A stretch of 64,000 bases of DNA from Janthinobacterium silvisoli (GCF_014200725.1 NZ_JACHCL010000004.1:232361-296360), one strand, 5' to 3'. Positions 35,019 to 43,675 are shown, counted from the stretch's first letter. Notes: generated by a model from the letters alone, not told the origin. Numbers and translations: made by a program.

Positions 35019-35339
35019 GTGGTCTGGATCTGTTTAGTTATTGCCGGCATTCTTGAAGTCGTTTGGGCTTACTCGATGAAGCTCTCCGAAGGCTTCAGCA
35101 AACCCCTCCCCACCCTGATTACCCTCGTCATGATGATCGCCAGCTTCGGCTTGCTGTCATTCGCCATGCGCTCGATACCGCTTGGCACGGCTTACACCAT
35201 CTGGACTGGCATCGGCGCCGTTGGCGCCTTTATCGTCGGCATCGTCGTGCTCGGCGAGCAACTCACCGCGCTGCGCGTGTGCGCCGCCATCCTTATCGTC
35301 TGCGGCATCGTACTGATGAAACTGTCTTCCACCCACTAA
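35019..35339 (+). CDS. gdx: Guanidinium exporter, SMR family (Gdx/SugE)
   Basis: This 106-residue small multidrug-resistance-family protein has four membrane segments. The essential glutamate is Glu13 in AGILEVVWAYSMK, and SIPLGTAYTIWTGIGAVG matches SugE/Gdx rather than EmrE. It exports guanidinium in exchange for protons. The start is GTG at 35019, preceded at 6 nt by AAGGAG. The upstream guanidine-II riboswitch strongly supports the substrate. nuoA follows after 10 nt. Confidence 0.9.
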   Translation: MVWICLVIAGILEVVWAYSMKLSEGFSKPLPTLITLVMMIASFGLLSFAMRSIPLGTAYTIWTGIGAVGAFIVGIVVLGEQLTALRVCAAILIVCGIVLMKLSSTH

Positions 35340-35349
35340 GGACTAAAGC

Positions 35350-35709
35350 ATGTTCCTCGAAGCCTATTTTCCTGTTCTGCTGTTTATCGTGATTGGTACA
35401 TTGGTGGGTATCGTGCCCATGCTGCTGGGACGCTTGCTGGGACCACATAAACCGGATGCGCAGAAACTGTCGCAATATGAATGTGGTTTCGAAGCATTCG
35501 GCGACGCCAGGATGAAGTTCGATATCCGCTTTTACCTGGTCGCCATCCTGTTCATCCTGTTCGATATTGAAGTGATCTTCCTGATGCCCTGGGCTGCCAA
35601 TGTGAAGGAGTTGGGGCTGATGGGTTTCTGGGCCGTCATGCTGTTCTTGAATGTGCTGGTCATCGGCCTCGCCTATGAATGGAAAAAAGGCGCCCTCGAA
35701 TGGGAGTAG
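35350..35709 (+). CDS. nuoA: NADH-quinone oxidoreductase subunit A, stand-alone
   Basis: The 119-residue protein has three membrane segments and all NuoA landmarks: the Cys loop [20 protein letters not shown] and the acidic second helix [15 protein letters not shown]. No nuoB or other complex I gene follows; the gene ends 1 bp before a parS site. It begins 10 nt after the guanidine exporter stop and is probably on the same transcript. It may be a paralogue of a nuo-operon nuoA elsewhere or the only copy; the window cannot decide. Confidence 0.88.
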   Translation: MFLEAYFPVLLFIVIGTLVGIVPMLLGRLLGPHKPDAQKLSQYECGFEAFGDARMKFDIRFYLVAILFILFDIEVIFLMPWAANVKELGLMGFWAVMLFLNVLVIGLAYEWKKGALEWE

Positions 35710-35710
35710 A

Positions 35711-35726
35711 TGTTTCACGTGGAACC
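35711..35726. promoter_or_regulatory. parS site 2
   Basis: TGTTTCACGTGGAACC matches the parS consensus with one asymmetric end base. It starts 1 bp after the nuoA stop codon. Confidence 0.82.
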
Positions 35727-35792
35727 ATGCGCCTTGCGGCGTATGGTGAGACAGCAGACAGAAGAAGCTATCCTTGCTGCTAAACTTTAGCC

Positions 35793-36584
35793 ATGAATTC
35801 CTCCAAGCCGCCCATCTTGCTCGACGCTACCGCGTTTCCGTATGGCGCTTGCGCCGGATGCCATGACAACGCACCGTTACCGTTTGACTTTGAATATGCC
35901 TACCAACCCATCGTCAACCTGGCAACGCGCAGCATTTATGGACACGAAGCACTGGTGCGAGGGCCAAACGGCGAAAGCGCGGCCAGCGTGCTATCCCAGG
36001 TCAATGATGACAATCGCTACCGCTTTGACCAGGCATGCCGCGTCAAAGCCGTAGCGGGTGCGGCCAAGCTCGGCATGCAAGGATATCTGTCGATTAATTT
36101 CCTGCCCAATGCCGTGTACCGGCCTGAAGTATGCATCCGCAGCACTCTGGAAGCCGCGCGCAAACACAACTTCCCCACCGACAAAATCATCTTTGAAGTA
36201 ACCGAAGGGGAAAAAGTACACGACCGGCCGCACCTGGTCGATATCTTTCGGGCCTACCGCCGCTTTGGCTTCCAGACGGCGATTGATGATTTTGGCGCCG
36301 GTTATGCAGGCTTGAACCTGCTGGCCGAGTATCAGCCCGACATCATCAAGATAGATATGGACCTGGTACGTGATATCGACACGCATCCAGCGCGCCAGGC
36401 TATCGTGCGCGCAATTGCCAGCCTGGGCCGTGAACTCGGTATTCGTATCTTGGCAGAAGGCATAGAAACCCGTGCCGAACGTGATTTCCTGGCCGCCTGC
36501 GATATCTCCCTGATGCAGGGCTATTGGTTTTCCAAACCCATTTTTCAAGCACTGGGAACAATTCCAAGCGAGGCATGGGAATAA
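35793..36584 (+). CDS. EAL-domain cyclic-di-GMP phosphodiesterase
   Basis: The 263-residue soluble protein is almost entirely one EAL domain. Catalytic motifs are complete: GHEALVRG, INFLPNAV, EVTEGE, DDFGAGYAGLN, IKIDMDLVR, AEGIET and QGYWF. It should hydrolyse c-di-GMP to pGpG. The short N-terminus contains a CAGCH motif (residues 20-24), unusual in a cytoplasmic EAL protein without a signal peptide. There is no GGDEF or receiver domain. Two parS-like sites flank it. Confidence 0.88.
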   Translation: MNSSKPPILLDATAFPYGACAGCHDNAPLPFDFEYAYQPIVNLATRSIYGHEALVRGPNGESAASVLSQVNDDNRYRFDQACRVKAVAGAAKLGMQGYLSINFLPNAVYRPEVCIRSTLEAARKHNFPTDKIIFEVTEGEKVHDRPHLVDIFRAYRRFGFQTAIDDFGAGYAGLNLLAEYQPDIIKIDMDLVRDIDTHPARQAIVRAIASLGRELGIRILAEGIETRAERDFLAACDISLMQGYWFSKPIFQALGTIPSEAWE

Positions 36585-36600
36585 GTGACCACGTGAAACG
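36585..36600. promoter_or_regulatory. Degenerate parS-like half site 3
   Basis: The right half CACGTGAAAC matches parS perfectly, but the left half (GTGACC) is poor. The core starts just after the stop of the EAL gene. It is reported because three better sites lie within 4.5 kb. Confidence 0.4.
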
Positions 36601-36629
36601 GCCACCTATAACTTCTTCATGCCTTAGGT

Positions 36630-38678
36630 TCAGTTCGGTATATCCACCACTGTAGCCGTCACCCGTATCACATTGCCCAGCGTTGGCGCCGCGGAAATCG
36701 GCGGCACGTTGGTCGTCGTAATGAGCGTATTGGCATATGGCCGCGTTACCGTGCGCACCACTTGCGACGGCGGCAAGCTTAGACCCGAGCGCAAGTGTCC
36801 GTACATGGCGTCGAGCGCACGATTGAAATACACGTGCAGCGGCACAATCAGGGTGGGCAAGGTGTTGCTGAAAGAATCGAAGTGGTTGGCGTTCGTCACC
36901 TCGATATAGCGCAGCTGGCTGTTGGCGCCTTCGGCCACCGCGTTCCAACCCACATAAGCGCGTGAAGCGTGATTGACGGGTATCAGCGTATCACTGCGGC
37001 CATGCACGATGATGGCTGGCTTGCCGCCCAGCTTGCCGCTGGCCTGCACTTCCGCCATACCGGCACGGACGCGCGCGCTTTGCCCGGCCAGGCTACCTTC
37101 CAGCCTGGCGCCATTGACGGCATCGACACCCGTTGCCAGGCTGCGCAGGCACAGGAAACCATCGAGTGACTGGTCGGCCAGATTGCTTGATGGCGATACA
37201 CCGGCCGTGTACACCCTGGCGCCACCGATGGATTTCTCATACAGCACATTGCCGAGGATGCCGTTTTGCGCGGCAAAGCTGGCCGCCTTCTGGGGGCTGC
37301 TAAAAGCGGCAGGATTACCCGTGCCATCCGTCTGTGCAAAATTGAAACCGCAAATTTGATCCGTGACGGAAAATTTCCCGTAGGCATAGACATACGTGAC
37401 TGCCACCAATATATTCGTGCCCGCGTGCGCCGCCTGCAAGGGATCGGAGTCGATCAGCCAGCCATACGCTTGCAGGCGCCGCTTCGCATCATTTTGCTGC
37501 GCCACCAGGTCGGCCCCCGTCAACAAGCCTTTCGCCACCAGCGCCGTGCAACGTCCTGAGGCGCCTGCCACGGAAGCGATGCAAGGCTGGTACAGCGCCG
37601 CGTACGTGGCATAGTCGAACAGGGCACGGCCCGGCGTCGCAACTGGCACCCCGCCCTGCCGCACGCTGTACGCCGTTGAAGGCCCGGGCTGAACTTGCGG
37701 TTCGCTGACGGCCACGCCGCTGATCAAGCCTTTGCTATCCTGCTCCGCCGCCAGCAAGGCCGAGCCTCCACCATTGGAAATACTGGAAGCGATGGTGATC
37801 GTGTTCCTCGGATGCAGGCGCACGGTGTGTCCGCCGCCATCGTGCGCCAGCGCACCGTAGCGTTCATTCAGCACGTAATACGCCATCTCGACCGCTTGCA
37901 AGGTCACCTTGCCCCAATCCTGTTCCGGGTTCTGTTGTGAATGCGCATGCTTGAAGGCGACACGGTTCGGGTAGGCGCTGGCAAAGGCGCTGCGGTCCGC
38001 ATCGCTGAGGTCTGGCGCAAAGTTGGCCTGCTTGCCCGCCGCAACACGGCCAGCACGCAAACCATTTTGCAGGTTGACGCTATCGTCCTCGAAGACGTAC
38101 AGGCCGGTGCCGGAACCCTTGTCGGCATACGCCACGGCGCAGCCATTTTTCAAGCCCCATTCTCCAGAGCTGCCGATGGCGCCATAAATGCCGCGCGATC
38201 CACTCGAGGTGCCGGTGACGATGCAGGCGCGCTGGGGATCGAAGCTGTTCGGTATCTGCACCATCAAGGTGACATTCTTGCGGCCAGTGCCATCGTCGGC
38301 GTACGCGAGGTATTCGCTGCCGGCAATCAAGCCTTCGCCGCTGCCAGCCTTACCTTGCGCATCGACGTTCGGCCCGTACAGGCTGCCATAACCGCTATTA
38401 ATGGAGATATCGAGTACGGCGCGATAATTGGAATAAATGGCATTGCGGCGCAGTTCCGGCGCCGTCGGCTGTTCTGGGTCGACATACGCGGGCGTGCCCG
38501 CCGCCAGCCCAGTCTTGCCCAGGCCTGCCGTCAGCAGATCATTGCTCTTGCCATCGTAATCGGTACGCGTGATCGTCCCAAGGTAACTGGGCATCTGGTT
38601 CAATTGTTCCGGCGCATGGTTGCTGCCGCAGGCTGCCAGCAAGGTACACAGGCCTGCGAGGGTCAACGTCTTTTGCAT
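36630..38678 (-). CDS. 3-hydroxybutyrate oligomer hydrolase, lipoprotein
   Basis: The 682-residue protein has a lipoprotein signal (MQKTLTLAGLCTLLAAC; lipidated Cys17). It resembles the D-(-)-3-hydroxybutyrate oligomer hydrolase family of PHB-storing betaproteobacteria. The nucleophile motif is ASSISNGGGSALL, with a second conserved block CIVTGTSSGSRGIYG and the histidine region VTNANHFDSF near the C-terminus. It splits 3-hydroxybutyrate oligomers released by PHB depolymerases. The assignment is by recognition of the family's overall pattern. Confidence 0.82.
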   Translation of the reverse strand: MQKTLTLAGLCTLLAACGSNHAPEQLNQMPSYLGTITRTDYDGKSNDLLTAGLGKTGLAAGTPAYVDPEQPTAPELRRNAIYSNYRAVLDISINSGYGSLYGPNVDAQGKAGSGEGLIAGSEYLAYADDGTGRKNVTLMVQIPNSFDPQRACIVTGTSSGSRGIYGAIGSSGEWGLKNGCAVAYADKGSGTGLYVFEDDSVNLQNGLRAGRVAAGKQANFAPDLSDADRSAFASAYPNRVAFKHAHSQQNPEQDWGKVTLQAVEMAYYVLNERYGALAHDGGGHTVRLHPRNTITIASSISNGGGSALLAAEQDSKGLISGVAVSEPQVQPGPSTAYSVRQGGVPVATPGRALFDYATYAALYQPCIASVAGASGRCTALVAKGLLTGADLVAQQNDAKRRLQAYGWLIDSDPLQAAHAGTNILVAVTYVYAYGKFSVTDQICGFNFAQTDGTGNPAAFSSPQKAASFAAQNGILGNVLYEKSIGGARVYTAGVSPSSNLADQSLDGFLCLRSLATGVDAVNGARLEGSLAGQSARVRAGMAEVQASGKLGGKPAIIVHGRSDTLIPVNHASRAYVGWNAVAEGANSQLRYIEVTNANHFDSFSNTLPTLIVPLHVYFNRALDAMYGHLRSGLSLPPSQVVRTVTRPYANTLITTTNVPPISAAPTLGNVIRVTATVVDIPN

Positions 38679-38732
38679 AGCTGTTCTCCATCAGAAATGA
38701 AACAACGCTAAAAATCGCACGTCCCATGCCAA

Positions 38733-38757
38733 TAAAAAACGCCGGACGAATCCGGCG
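38733..38757 (-). terminator. Rho-independent terminator after livM
   Basis: On the minus strand CGCCGGA and TCCGGCG form a 7-bp GC stem followed by TTTTTTATT. It lies 10 bp after the livM stop and ends the leftward Liv operon. Confidence 0.85.
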
Positions 38758-38766
38758 CTGTTTAAG

Positions 38767-39747
38767 TCATGGGACGGAGTTGGCTCCCCTGCCGCCAAAG
38801 CGCGCAATCGCTTCGCCGACTATGCCCCGCCGGAACATCAGCACGCAGATCACGAAGATGATACCGGTAACAATGCCCACCGATTCACCCAGGGTGCCGA
38901 ACCACTCGATACCCGTATGGGTGGCCAGATAGGTGCCGAAATCGCCGAGCTTGTTTTCCAGCGCGATGATCAACACGGCGCCGATGATGGGACCGGCCAG
39001 GGTACCCATGCCCCCAACCAAGGTCATCAGCACCACCAGGCCAGACATGGCCCAGTACACATCGGTCAGGGTTTCAAAGCCCAGCACCAAGGTCTTGGTG
39101 GCGCCAGCCAGCGCCGCCAGTGAAGCGGACAGGACAATCGCCATCAGCTTGTACTTGTTGACGTCATAGCCCAGCGAGATGGCGCGCGGTTCGTTTTCCT
39201 TGATCGCTTTCAAGACTTGGCCGAATGGCGAGTGGATGGTACGCACGATCAAGGCAAAACCGGCGACAAAGATGGCCAGGACAACATAATACAAAGTGAT
39301 GTCCTTGCCCAAGTCCAGCGTACCGAACAAGGTTCCACGTGGAACACCCTGCAAGCCATCTTCGCCGCCCGTGAACGGCAAGCGCAAGGCAAGGAAGTAC
39401 ACCATCTGCGCCAGCGCCAGGGTGATCATGGTGAAATAGATGCCCTGGCGGCGGATCGCCAGCGCGCCCATGACCAGCCCCAGCAAGGCGCCGGTAGCGA
39501 CGCCGGCCAGCAAGCCCAGTTCCGTCGGCCAGCCCCAGGTACGCAGCGCGTACCCCGTTACATAACCAGCGCCGCCAAAGAAGGCGGCGTGGCCAAACGA
39601 CAGCAAGCCCGTGTAGCCGATCAGCAAATTGAAGGCGCAGGCAAACAGGGCAAAGCACAGCAACTTCATCAGGAAAACGGGATAACCGTAAAACGGTGCG
39701 GCCAGCGCCAGCGCCAGGGCGATTGCGTAGCCTATCTTTTTGTTCAT
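38767..39747 (-). CDS. livM: Branched-chain amino acid-type ABC permease LivM
   Basis: The 326-residue inner-membrane permease is of the HAAT family. The signature GYTGLLSFGHAAFFGGAGYV near residue 44 and LKAIKENEPRAISLGYDVNKY are clear. It pairs with LivH to form the channel. A parS-like site is embedded in the coding sequence at 39331-39346. The gene lies 31 bp downstream of livH. Confidence 0.9.
   Translation of the reverse strand: MNKKIGYAIALALALAAPFYGYPVFLMKLLCFALFACAFNLLIGYTGLLSFGHAAFFGGAGYVTGYALRTWGWPTELGLLAGVATGALLGLVMGALAIRRQGIYFTMITLALAQMVYFLALRLPFTGGEDGLQGVPRGTLFGTLDLGKDITLYYVVLAIFVAGFALIVRTIHSPFGQVLKAIKENEPRAISLGYDVNKYKLMAIVLSASLAALAGATKTLVLGFETLTDVYWAMSGLVVLMTLVGGMGTLAGPIIGAVLIIALENKLGDFGTYLATHTGIEWFGTLGESVGIVTGIIFVICVLMFRRGIVGEAIARFGGRGANSVP
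39331..39346. promoter_or_regulatory. parS site 4 inside livM
   Basis: GGTTCCACGTGGAACA differs from site 1 by one end base. It is read through as the codons for the GVPRGT segment of LivM. Confidence 0.7.
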
Positions 39748-39778
39748 CGTCGGTGCTCCAATCTATGTCTGATGAGGA

Positions 39779-40663
39779 TTACTTTTCTTTGCCGAACAGG
39801 CCGGCGGGACGCAGCAGCAGCACGATGACCATCACCACGAACACCACGGTGGCCGAGCCTTCCGGATAAAACACGCGGGTCAAGCCTTCGATCACACCCA
39901 GCGCCAGCCCCGTCAGGATGGATCCCATGATGGAACCCATGCCGCCGATCACCACCACGGCGAAGACGACGATGATCAGGTTCGAGCCCATCAGCGGCGA
40001 GACCTGGATGATGGGCGCGGCCAGCACGCCGGCAAAACCGGCCAGCGCCACGCCGAAGCCAAACGTCAGGGTGACCATCAACGGCACGTTGATACCGAAC
40101 GCTTCCACCAGTTTCGGGTTTTCCGTGCCGGCCCGCAGGTAGGCGCCCAGCTTGGTTTTTTCGATCACGAACCAGGTCACCAGGCAAACAGACAAGGAGG
40201 CGATCACCACCCAGGCGCGGTAGTTCGGCAAGATCATGAAGCCCAGGTCGGTCGCGCCCGACAGCAATTCCGGCACCGCATACGGCTGGCCGGAGACGCC
40301 ATAAAACGAGCGGAACACGCCTTCCATGATCAGAGTGATGCCGAAGGTCAAGAGCAAGCCATACAGGTGGTCGAGTTTATACAACCAGCGCAACATGGTT
40401 TTTTCGATCACGATGCCGAACAGGCCGACGATCAGCGGGGCGATCACCAGCATGGCCCAGTAACTGATATCGAAATAGCTGAGGCCCATCCAGGCTAAAA
40501 AGGCGCCCATCATATACATGGCGCCGTGCGAGAAATTAATGACGTTGAGCAAGCCGAAGATCACGGCCAGACCGAGAGACAACATGGCATAGAACGAGCC
40601 GTTGACGAGACCGAGCAGCAGCTGGCTCATCATCGCTTGTAATGGAACGCCGAAAATTTCCAT
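39779..40663 (-). CDS. livH: Branched-chain amino acid-type ABC permease LivH
   Basis: The 294-residue permease has the family motif LGLAVIFGLLNVINFSHGAM near residue 31 and GMGSIMGSILTGLALGVIEG near the end. It is the partner of LivM. A terminator-like hairpin separates it from the binding-protein gene upstream, which should make permease expression lower than that of the binding protein. Confidence 0.9.
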   Translation of the reverse strand: MEIFGVPLQAMMSQLLLGLVNGSFYAMLSLGLAVIFGLLNVINFSHGAMYMMGAFLAWMGLSYFDISYWAMLVIAPLIVGLFGIVIEKTMLRWLYKLDHLYGLLLTFGITLIMEGVFRSFYGVSGQPYAVPELLSGATDLGFMILPNYRAWVVIASLSVCLVTWFVIEKTKLGAYLRAGTENPKLVEAFGINVPLMVTLTFGFGVALAGFAGVLAAPIIQVSPLMGSNLIIVVFAVVVIGGMGSIMGSILTGLALGVIEGLTRVFYPEGSATVVFVVMVIVLLLRPAGLFGKEK

Positions 40664-40676
40664 GGCAGCACAGTAT

Positions 40677-40702
40677 AAAAAGCACCGCGGGGTACGCGGT
40701 GC
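40677..40702 (-). terminator. Intra-operon terminator/attenuator between binding protein gene and livH
   Basis: On the minus strand GCACCGCG and CGCGGTGC form an 8-bp stem followed by TTTTTATA. It lies upstream of livH within the operon, so it probably lets only part of the transcripts continue into livHM. Confidence 0.75.
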
Positions 40703-40767
40703 GGACTGAAGGGTAACGCGCCACCGCAGACAGTTGCGACGGCGCGAGGCAGGCAGTTGCTACAGCC

Positions 40768-41976
40768 TTACTTCCACAGCGAACACTTCGATTCCGCCTT
40801 GGTCAGATAAGCTTGCGAACCAGGCACGGTGGCCACCACCTTGTAGTAATCCCAGGGCGCTTTCGATTCAGACGGTTTTTTCACTTCCATCAGATACATA
40901 TCGTGCACCATGCGGCCATCGGGACGGATCTCGCCATCCTTGGTAAACATGTCGTTGATTTTGGTTTTTTTCAGGTAGGCCATGACCTTCTCGGTATCGT
41001 CGGTACCCGTCGCCTTGACGGCTTTCAGGTAATTGGCGGCGGCCGAGTAGTCGGCGGCCTGCAGCATCGACGGCTCTTTTTTCATCTTGTCGAAATAGCG
41101 TTTCGACCAGGCGCGCGTTTCCGGATTCAAATCCCAGTACCAGCCATCGGTCAGGTACATGCCTTGCGTCAGGTTCAAGCCCAGGGAATGGATGTCATTA
41201 ATAAAAATCAGCAAGCCCGCCAGTTTCACGTTTTTCGTCACGCCAAATTCATTGGCGGCCTTGATGCTGTTGATGGCGTCACCGCCCGCATTGGCCAAGC
41301 CCAGGATTTGTGGCTTGGCTGCCTGCGCCTGCAACAGGAAGGACGAAAAGTCGGAAGCGCCCAGCGGATGCTTGACACTGCCCAGCACCTTGCCGCCTGC
41401 CTTTTGCACCACTTCGGCCGTGTCTTTTTCCAGCGAGTGGCCAAATGCGTAGTCGGCCGTCATGAAATACCAGTTCTTGCCACCCTGCTTGACGATGGTG
41501 CCGCCCGTGCCGCGCGCCAGCGCTACCGTGTCGTAGGCGTAGTGGATGGTGTAGGGCGTACATTCTTCATTGGTCAGGCGCGAGGAGCCGGCGCCGATGG
41601 CGATAAAAATCTTTTTCTTTTCCGCCGCCACCTTGGCCATGGCCAGGCTGGCGCCGGAATTGGTGCCGCCGATCAGCATATCGACGCCTTGCTGGTCAAA
41701 CCATTCGCGCGCCTTGGAGGCGGCGATATCGGCCTTGTTCTGATGGTCGGCGGAAATGAATTCCACCTTCTTGCCGGCGATGACGACGCCGGCATCGGCG
41801 ATCGCCATCTTGATGGCTTCGGCGCCACCGAGGCCGTCGACGTCGGAATACACGCCCGACATATCCGAGATAAAACCGATCTTGATGGTGTCGCCCGAAA
41901 TCTGGGCGTGGGCGAAGGTGGAAAAACCCAGTGCGCAAAGGGCAGAGGTGGCAATGGCGATAGCGTTACGTTTCAT
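40768..41976 (-). CDS. Liv-type periplasmic substrate-binding protein
   Basis: The 402-residue type I periplasmic binding protein has a signal peptide of about 24 residues (ending AHA before QISGDTIKIG). It shows KIGFISDMSGVYSDVDGLGG and NSGASLAMAKVAAEKKK. The substrate is unknown: this subgroup of ABC binding proteins is often annotated for amino acids but also serves aromatic acids or amides. It belongs to the livG-livF-SBP-livH-livM operon and is placed in the middle rather than first. Confidence 0.87.
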   Translation of the reverse strand: MKRNAIAIATSALCALGFSTFAHAQISGDTIKIGFISDMSGVYSDVDGLGGAEAIKMAIADAGVVIAGKKVEFISADHQNKADIAASKAREWFDQQGVDMLIGGTNSGASLAMAKVAAEKKKIFIAIGAGSSRLTNEECTPYTIHYAYDTVALARGTGGTIVKQGGKNWYFMTADYAFGHSLEKDTAEVVQKAGGKVLGSVKHPLGASDFSSFLLQAQAAKPQILGLANAGGDAINSIKAANEFGVTKNVKLAGLLIFINDIHSLGLNLTQGMYLTDGWYWDLNPETRAWSKRYFDKMKKEPSMLQAADYSAAANYLKAVKATGTDDTEKVMAYLKKTKINDMFTKDGEIRPDGRMVHDMYLMEVKKPSESKAPWDYYKVVATVPGSQAYLTKAESKCSLWK

Positions 41977-42019
41977 AGTGTCTCCGTAGGGATTATTGTT
42001 GGCTATTTAAACGACGGCT

Positions 42020-42041
42020 GGCCGACGCTTGAGCGTCGACC
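42020..42041. repeat. Hairpin between livF and the binding protein gene
   Basis: GACGCT-TG-AGCGTC, extended by flanking CG-rich bases, forms a near-perfect stem in the 79-bp gap. No T-run follows, so a role in mRNA processing or stability is more likely than termination. Confidence 0.55.
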
Positions 42042-42055
42042 AATGACAATCAGCA

Positions 42056-42781
42056 CTACACGCCGAGCAGCTCGGTCAATACCGGCATCTTGGCCTCCAG
42101 TTCGGATGCAGCAAAAGTCTCGACGATCTGACCGTGCTCCATCACATAAAACCGGTCTGCCAGCGGCGCGGCAAACCGGAAATTCTGCTCCACCATGACG
42201 ATGGTGTAGCCCTTGGCTTTCAGGGTGGTGATCATGCGCGCCAGGCCCTGCACGATGACGGGCGCCAGGCCTTCGGAAATTTCATCGAGCAACAGCAAGC
42301 GCGCGCCCGTGCGCAAGATGCGCGCCACGGCCAGCATCTGCTGTTCGCCGCCAGACAAACGCGTGCCCTGGCTATGCCGGCGCTCTTGCAGGTTGGGGAA
42401 CATGGCATAGATTTCCGCCACCGACATGCCCTTTTCGCTGCCGGCCAGCACCGGTGGCAGCAACAGGTTTTCCTCGGTCGACAGCGAGGAAAAAATGCCG
42501 CGCTCTTCCGGACAATAACCGATGCCCAGGTGGGCGATTTTGTGCGTCGGCAAACCGATCGCTTCTTCGCCCTGCACTTTGATCGAGCCCGTGCGGGCGC
42601 CCGTCAATCCCATGATGGCGCGCAGGGTGGTGGTGCGGCCGGCGCCATTGCGGCCCAGCAAAGTCACTACCTCGCCCTGCTCCACCTTCAGATTCACGTC
42701 ATGCAAGATATGCGATTCGCCATACCAGGTGTGCAGCTGCGAAATTTCCAAAGCGGGCGTTTGTTTGGCGGTCGTCATCAA
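42056..42781 (-). CDS. livF: Liv-type ABC transporter ATP-binding protein LivF
   Basis: The 241-residue ATPase has a Walker A that reads GRNGAGRTTT, with Arg replacing the invariant Lys before the Thr pair. The signature is LSGGEQQMLAVARIL, and LLLLDEISEGLAP is the Walker B/D-loop. The ATG overlaps the livG stop by 4 bp. The K-to-R change in the P-loop is odd for a transporter ATPase; a few LivF proteins carry it. Confidence 0.9.
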   Translation of the reverse strand: MMTTAKQTPALEISQLHTWYGESHILHDVNLKVEQGEVVTLLGRNGAGRTTTLRAIMGLTGARTGSIKVQGEEAIGLPTHKIAHLGIGYCPEERGIFSSLSTEENLLLPPVLAGSEKGMSVAEIYAMFPNLQERRHSQGTRLSGGEQQMLAVARILRTGARLLLLDEISEGLAPVIVQGLARMITTLKAKGYTIVMVEQNFRFAAPLADRFYVMEHGQIVETFAASELEAKMPVLTELLGV

Positions 42782-43548
42782 TGCGCCCCTTCCAGCTCGG
42801 TCTGGGTGGTGCCCATATACGCTTCCATCACCAGCGGATTGCGCGACACGTCGGCATAACTGCCCTCGGCCAGCATGGCGCCCCGCTGCAATACAGAAAT
42901 CTTGTCGCAGATGCCGGACACCACGCTCATATTGTGTTCCACCATCAGAATCGTGCGGCCAGCCGAGACCTTCTTGATCAGCTCCGTGACGCGGTGCACA
43001 TCTTCATGGCCCATGCCTTGCGTAGGTTCATCGAGCAGCATCATTTCCGGTTCCATCGCCAGAGTGGTGGCAATTTCCAGCGCCCGCTTGCGCCCGTAAG
43101 GCATGTCGACCGTGATGGTGTCGGCAAATTCCGTCAAATCCACTTCAGCCAGCAAGGCCATGGCCCGCTCATTGAGGCGGTCCAGCACCCGTTCACTCTG
43201 CCAGAAATGAAAGGAAGTGCCCAGCTGGCGCTGCAAGCCGATGCGCACATTCTGCAAGACCGATAAATGGGGAAACACGGCGGAAATCTGAAACGAACGG
43301 ATCACGCCCATGCGGGCGATCTGGGCAGGTTTGGCGGCCGTGATGTCTTTGCCGTTGAACAAAATCTGTCCGGAAGTGGGCACCAGGAATTTGGTGAGCA
43401 AGTTGAAACAGGTCGTCTTGCCAGCACCATTGGGACCGATCAAGGCGTGGATATGGCCACGCTCGACTTTCAAATTGACATCGCTGACAGCGGTGAATCC
43501 CTTGAATTCCTTGGTCAAACTTCTTGTTTCCAAGATTACGTCTGGCAT
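42778..43548 (-). CDS. livG: Liv-type ABC transporter ATP-binding protein LivG
   Basis: The 256-residue ATPase has Walker A GPNGAGKTT and the LivG-typical AQIARMGVIRSFQISAVFPH. The Walker B region is MMLLDEPTQGMGHEDV. The usual LSGG signature is replaced by VDMPYGRKRALEIATTL. It is the first gene of the operon, preceded by a likely promoter at 43585-43613. Confidence 0.9.
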   Translation of the reverse strand: MPDVILETRSLTKEFKGFTAVSDVNLKVERGHIHALIGPNGAGKTTCFNLLTKFLVPTSGQILFNGKDITAAKPAQIARMGVIRSFQISAVFPHLSVLQNVRIGLQRQLGTSFHFWQSERVLDRLNERAMALLAEVDLTEFADTITVDMPYGRKRALEIATTLAMEPEMMLLDEPTQGMGHEDVHRVTELIKKVSAGRTILMVEHNMSVVSGICDKISVLQRGAMLAEGSYADVSRNPLVMEAYMGTTQTELEGAH

Positions 43549-43584
43549 CGTGTCTCCTAGTTATTGTACTAGCTAGTCATTTTT

Positions 43585-43613
43585 ATAATACACAACTTAA
43601 AATTGGCGCACAA
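43585..43613 (-). promoter_or_regulatory. Probable promoter of the Liv operon
   Basis: On the minus strand TTGTGC (43613-43608) and TATTAT (43590-43585) are 17 bp apart, about 40 bp before the livG start. It lies in the 127-bp gap after the GMC gene. Confidence 0.5.
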
Positions 43614-43675
43614 TACAGTATAACTACGGGCTTTTTTGACAACCCCGATTGGCGCAAACAGCGCCACTTGAGCGT

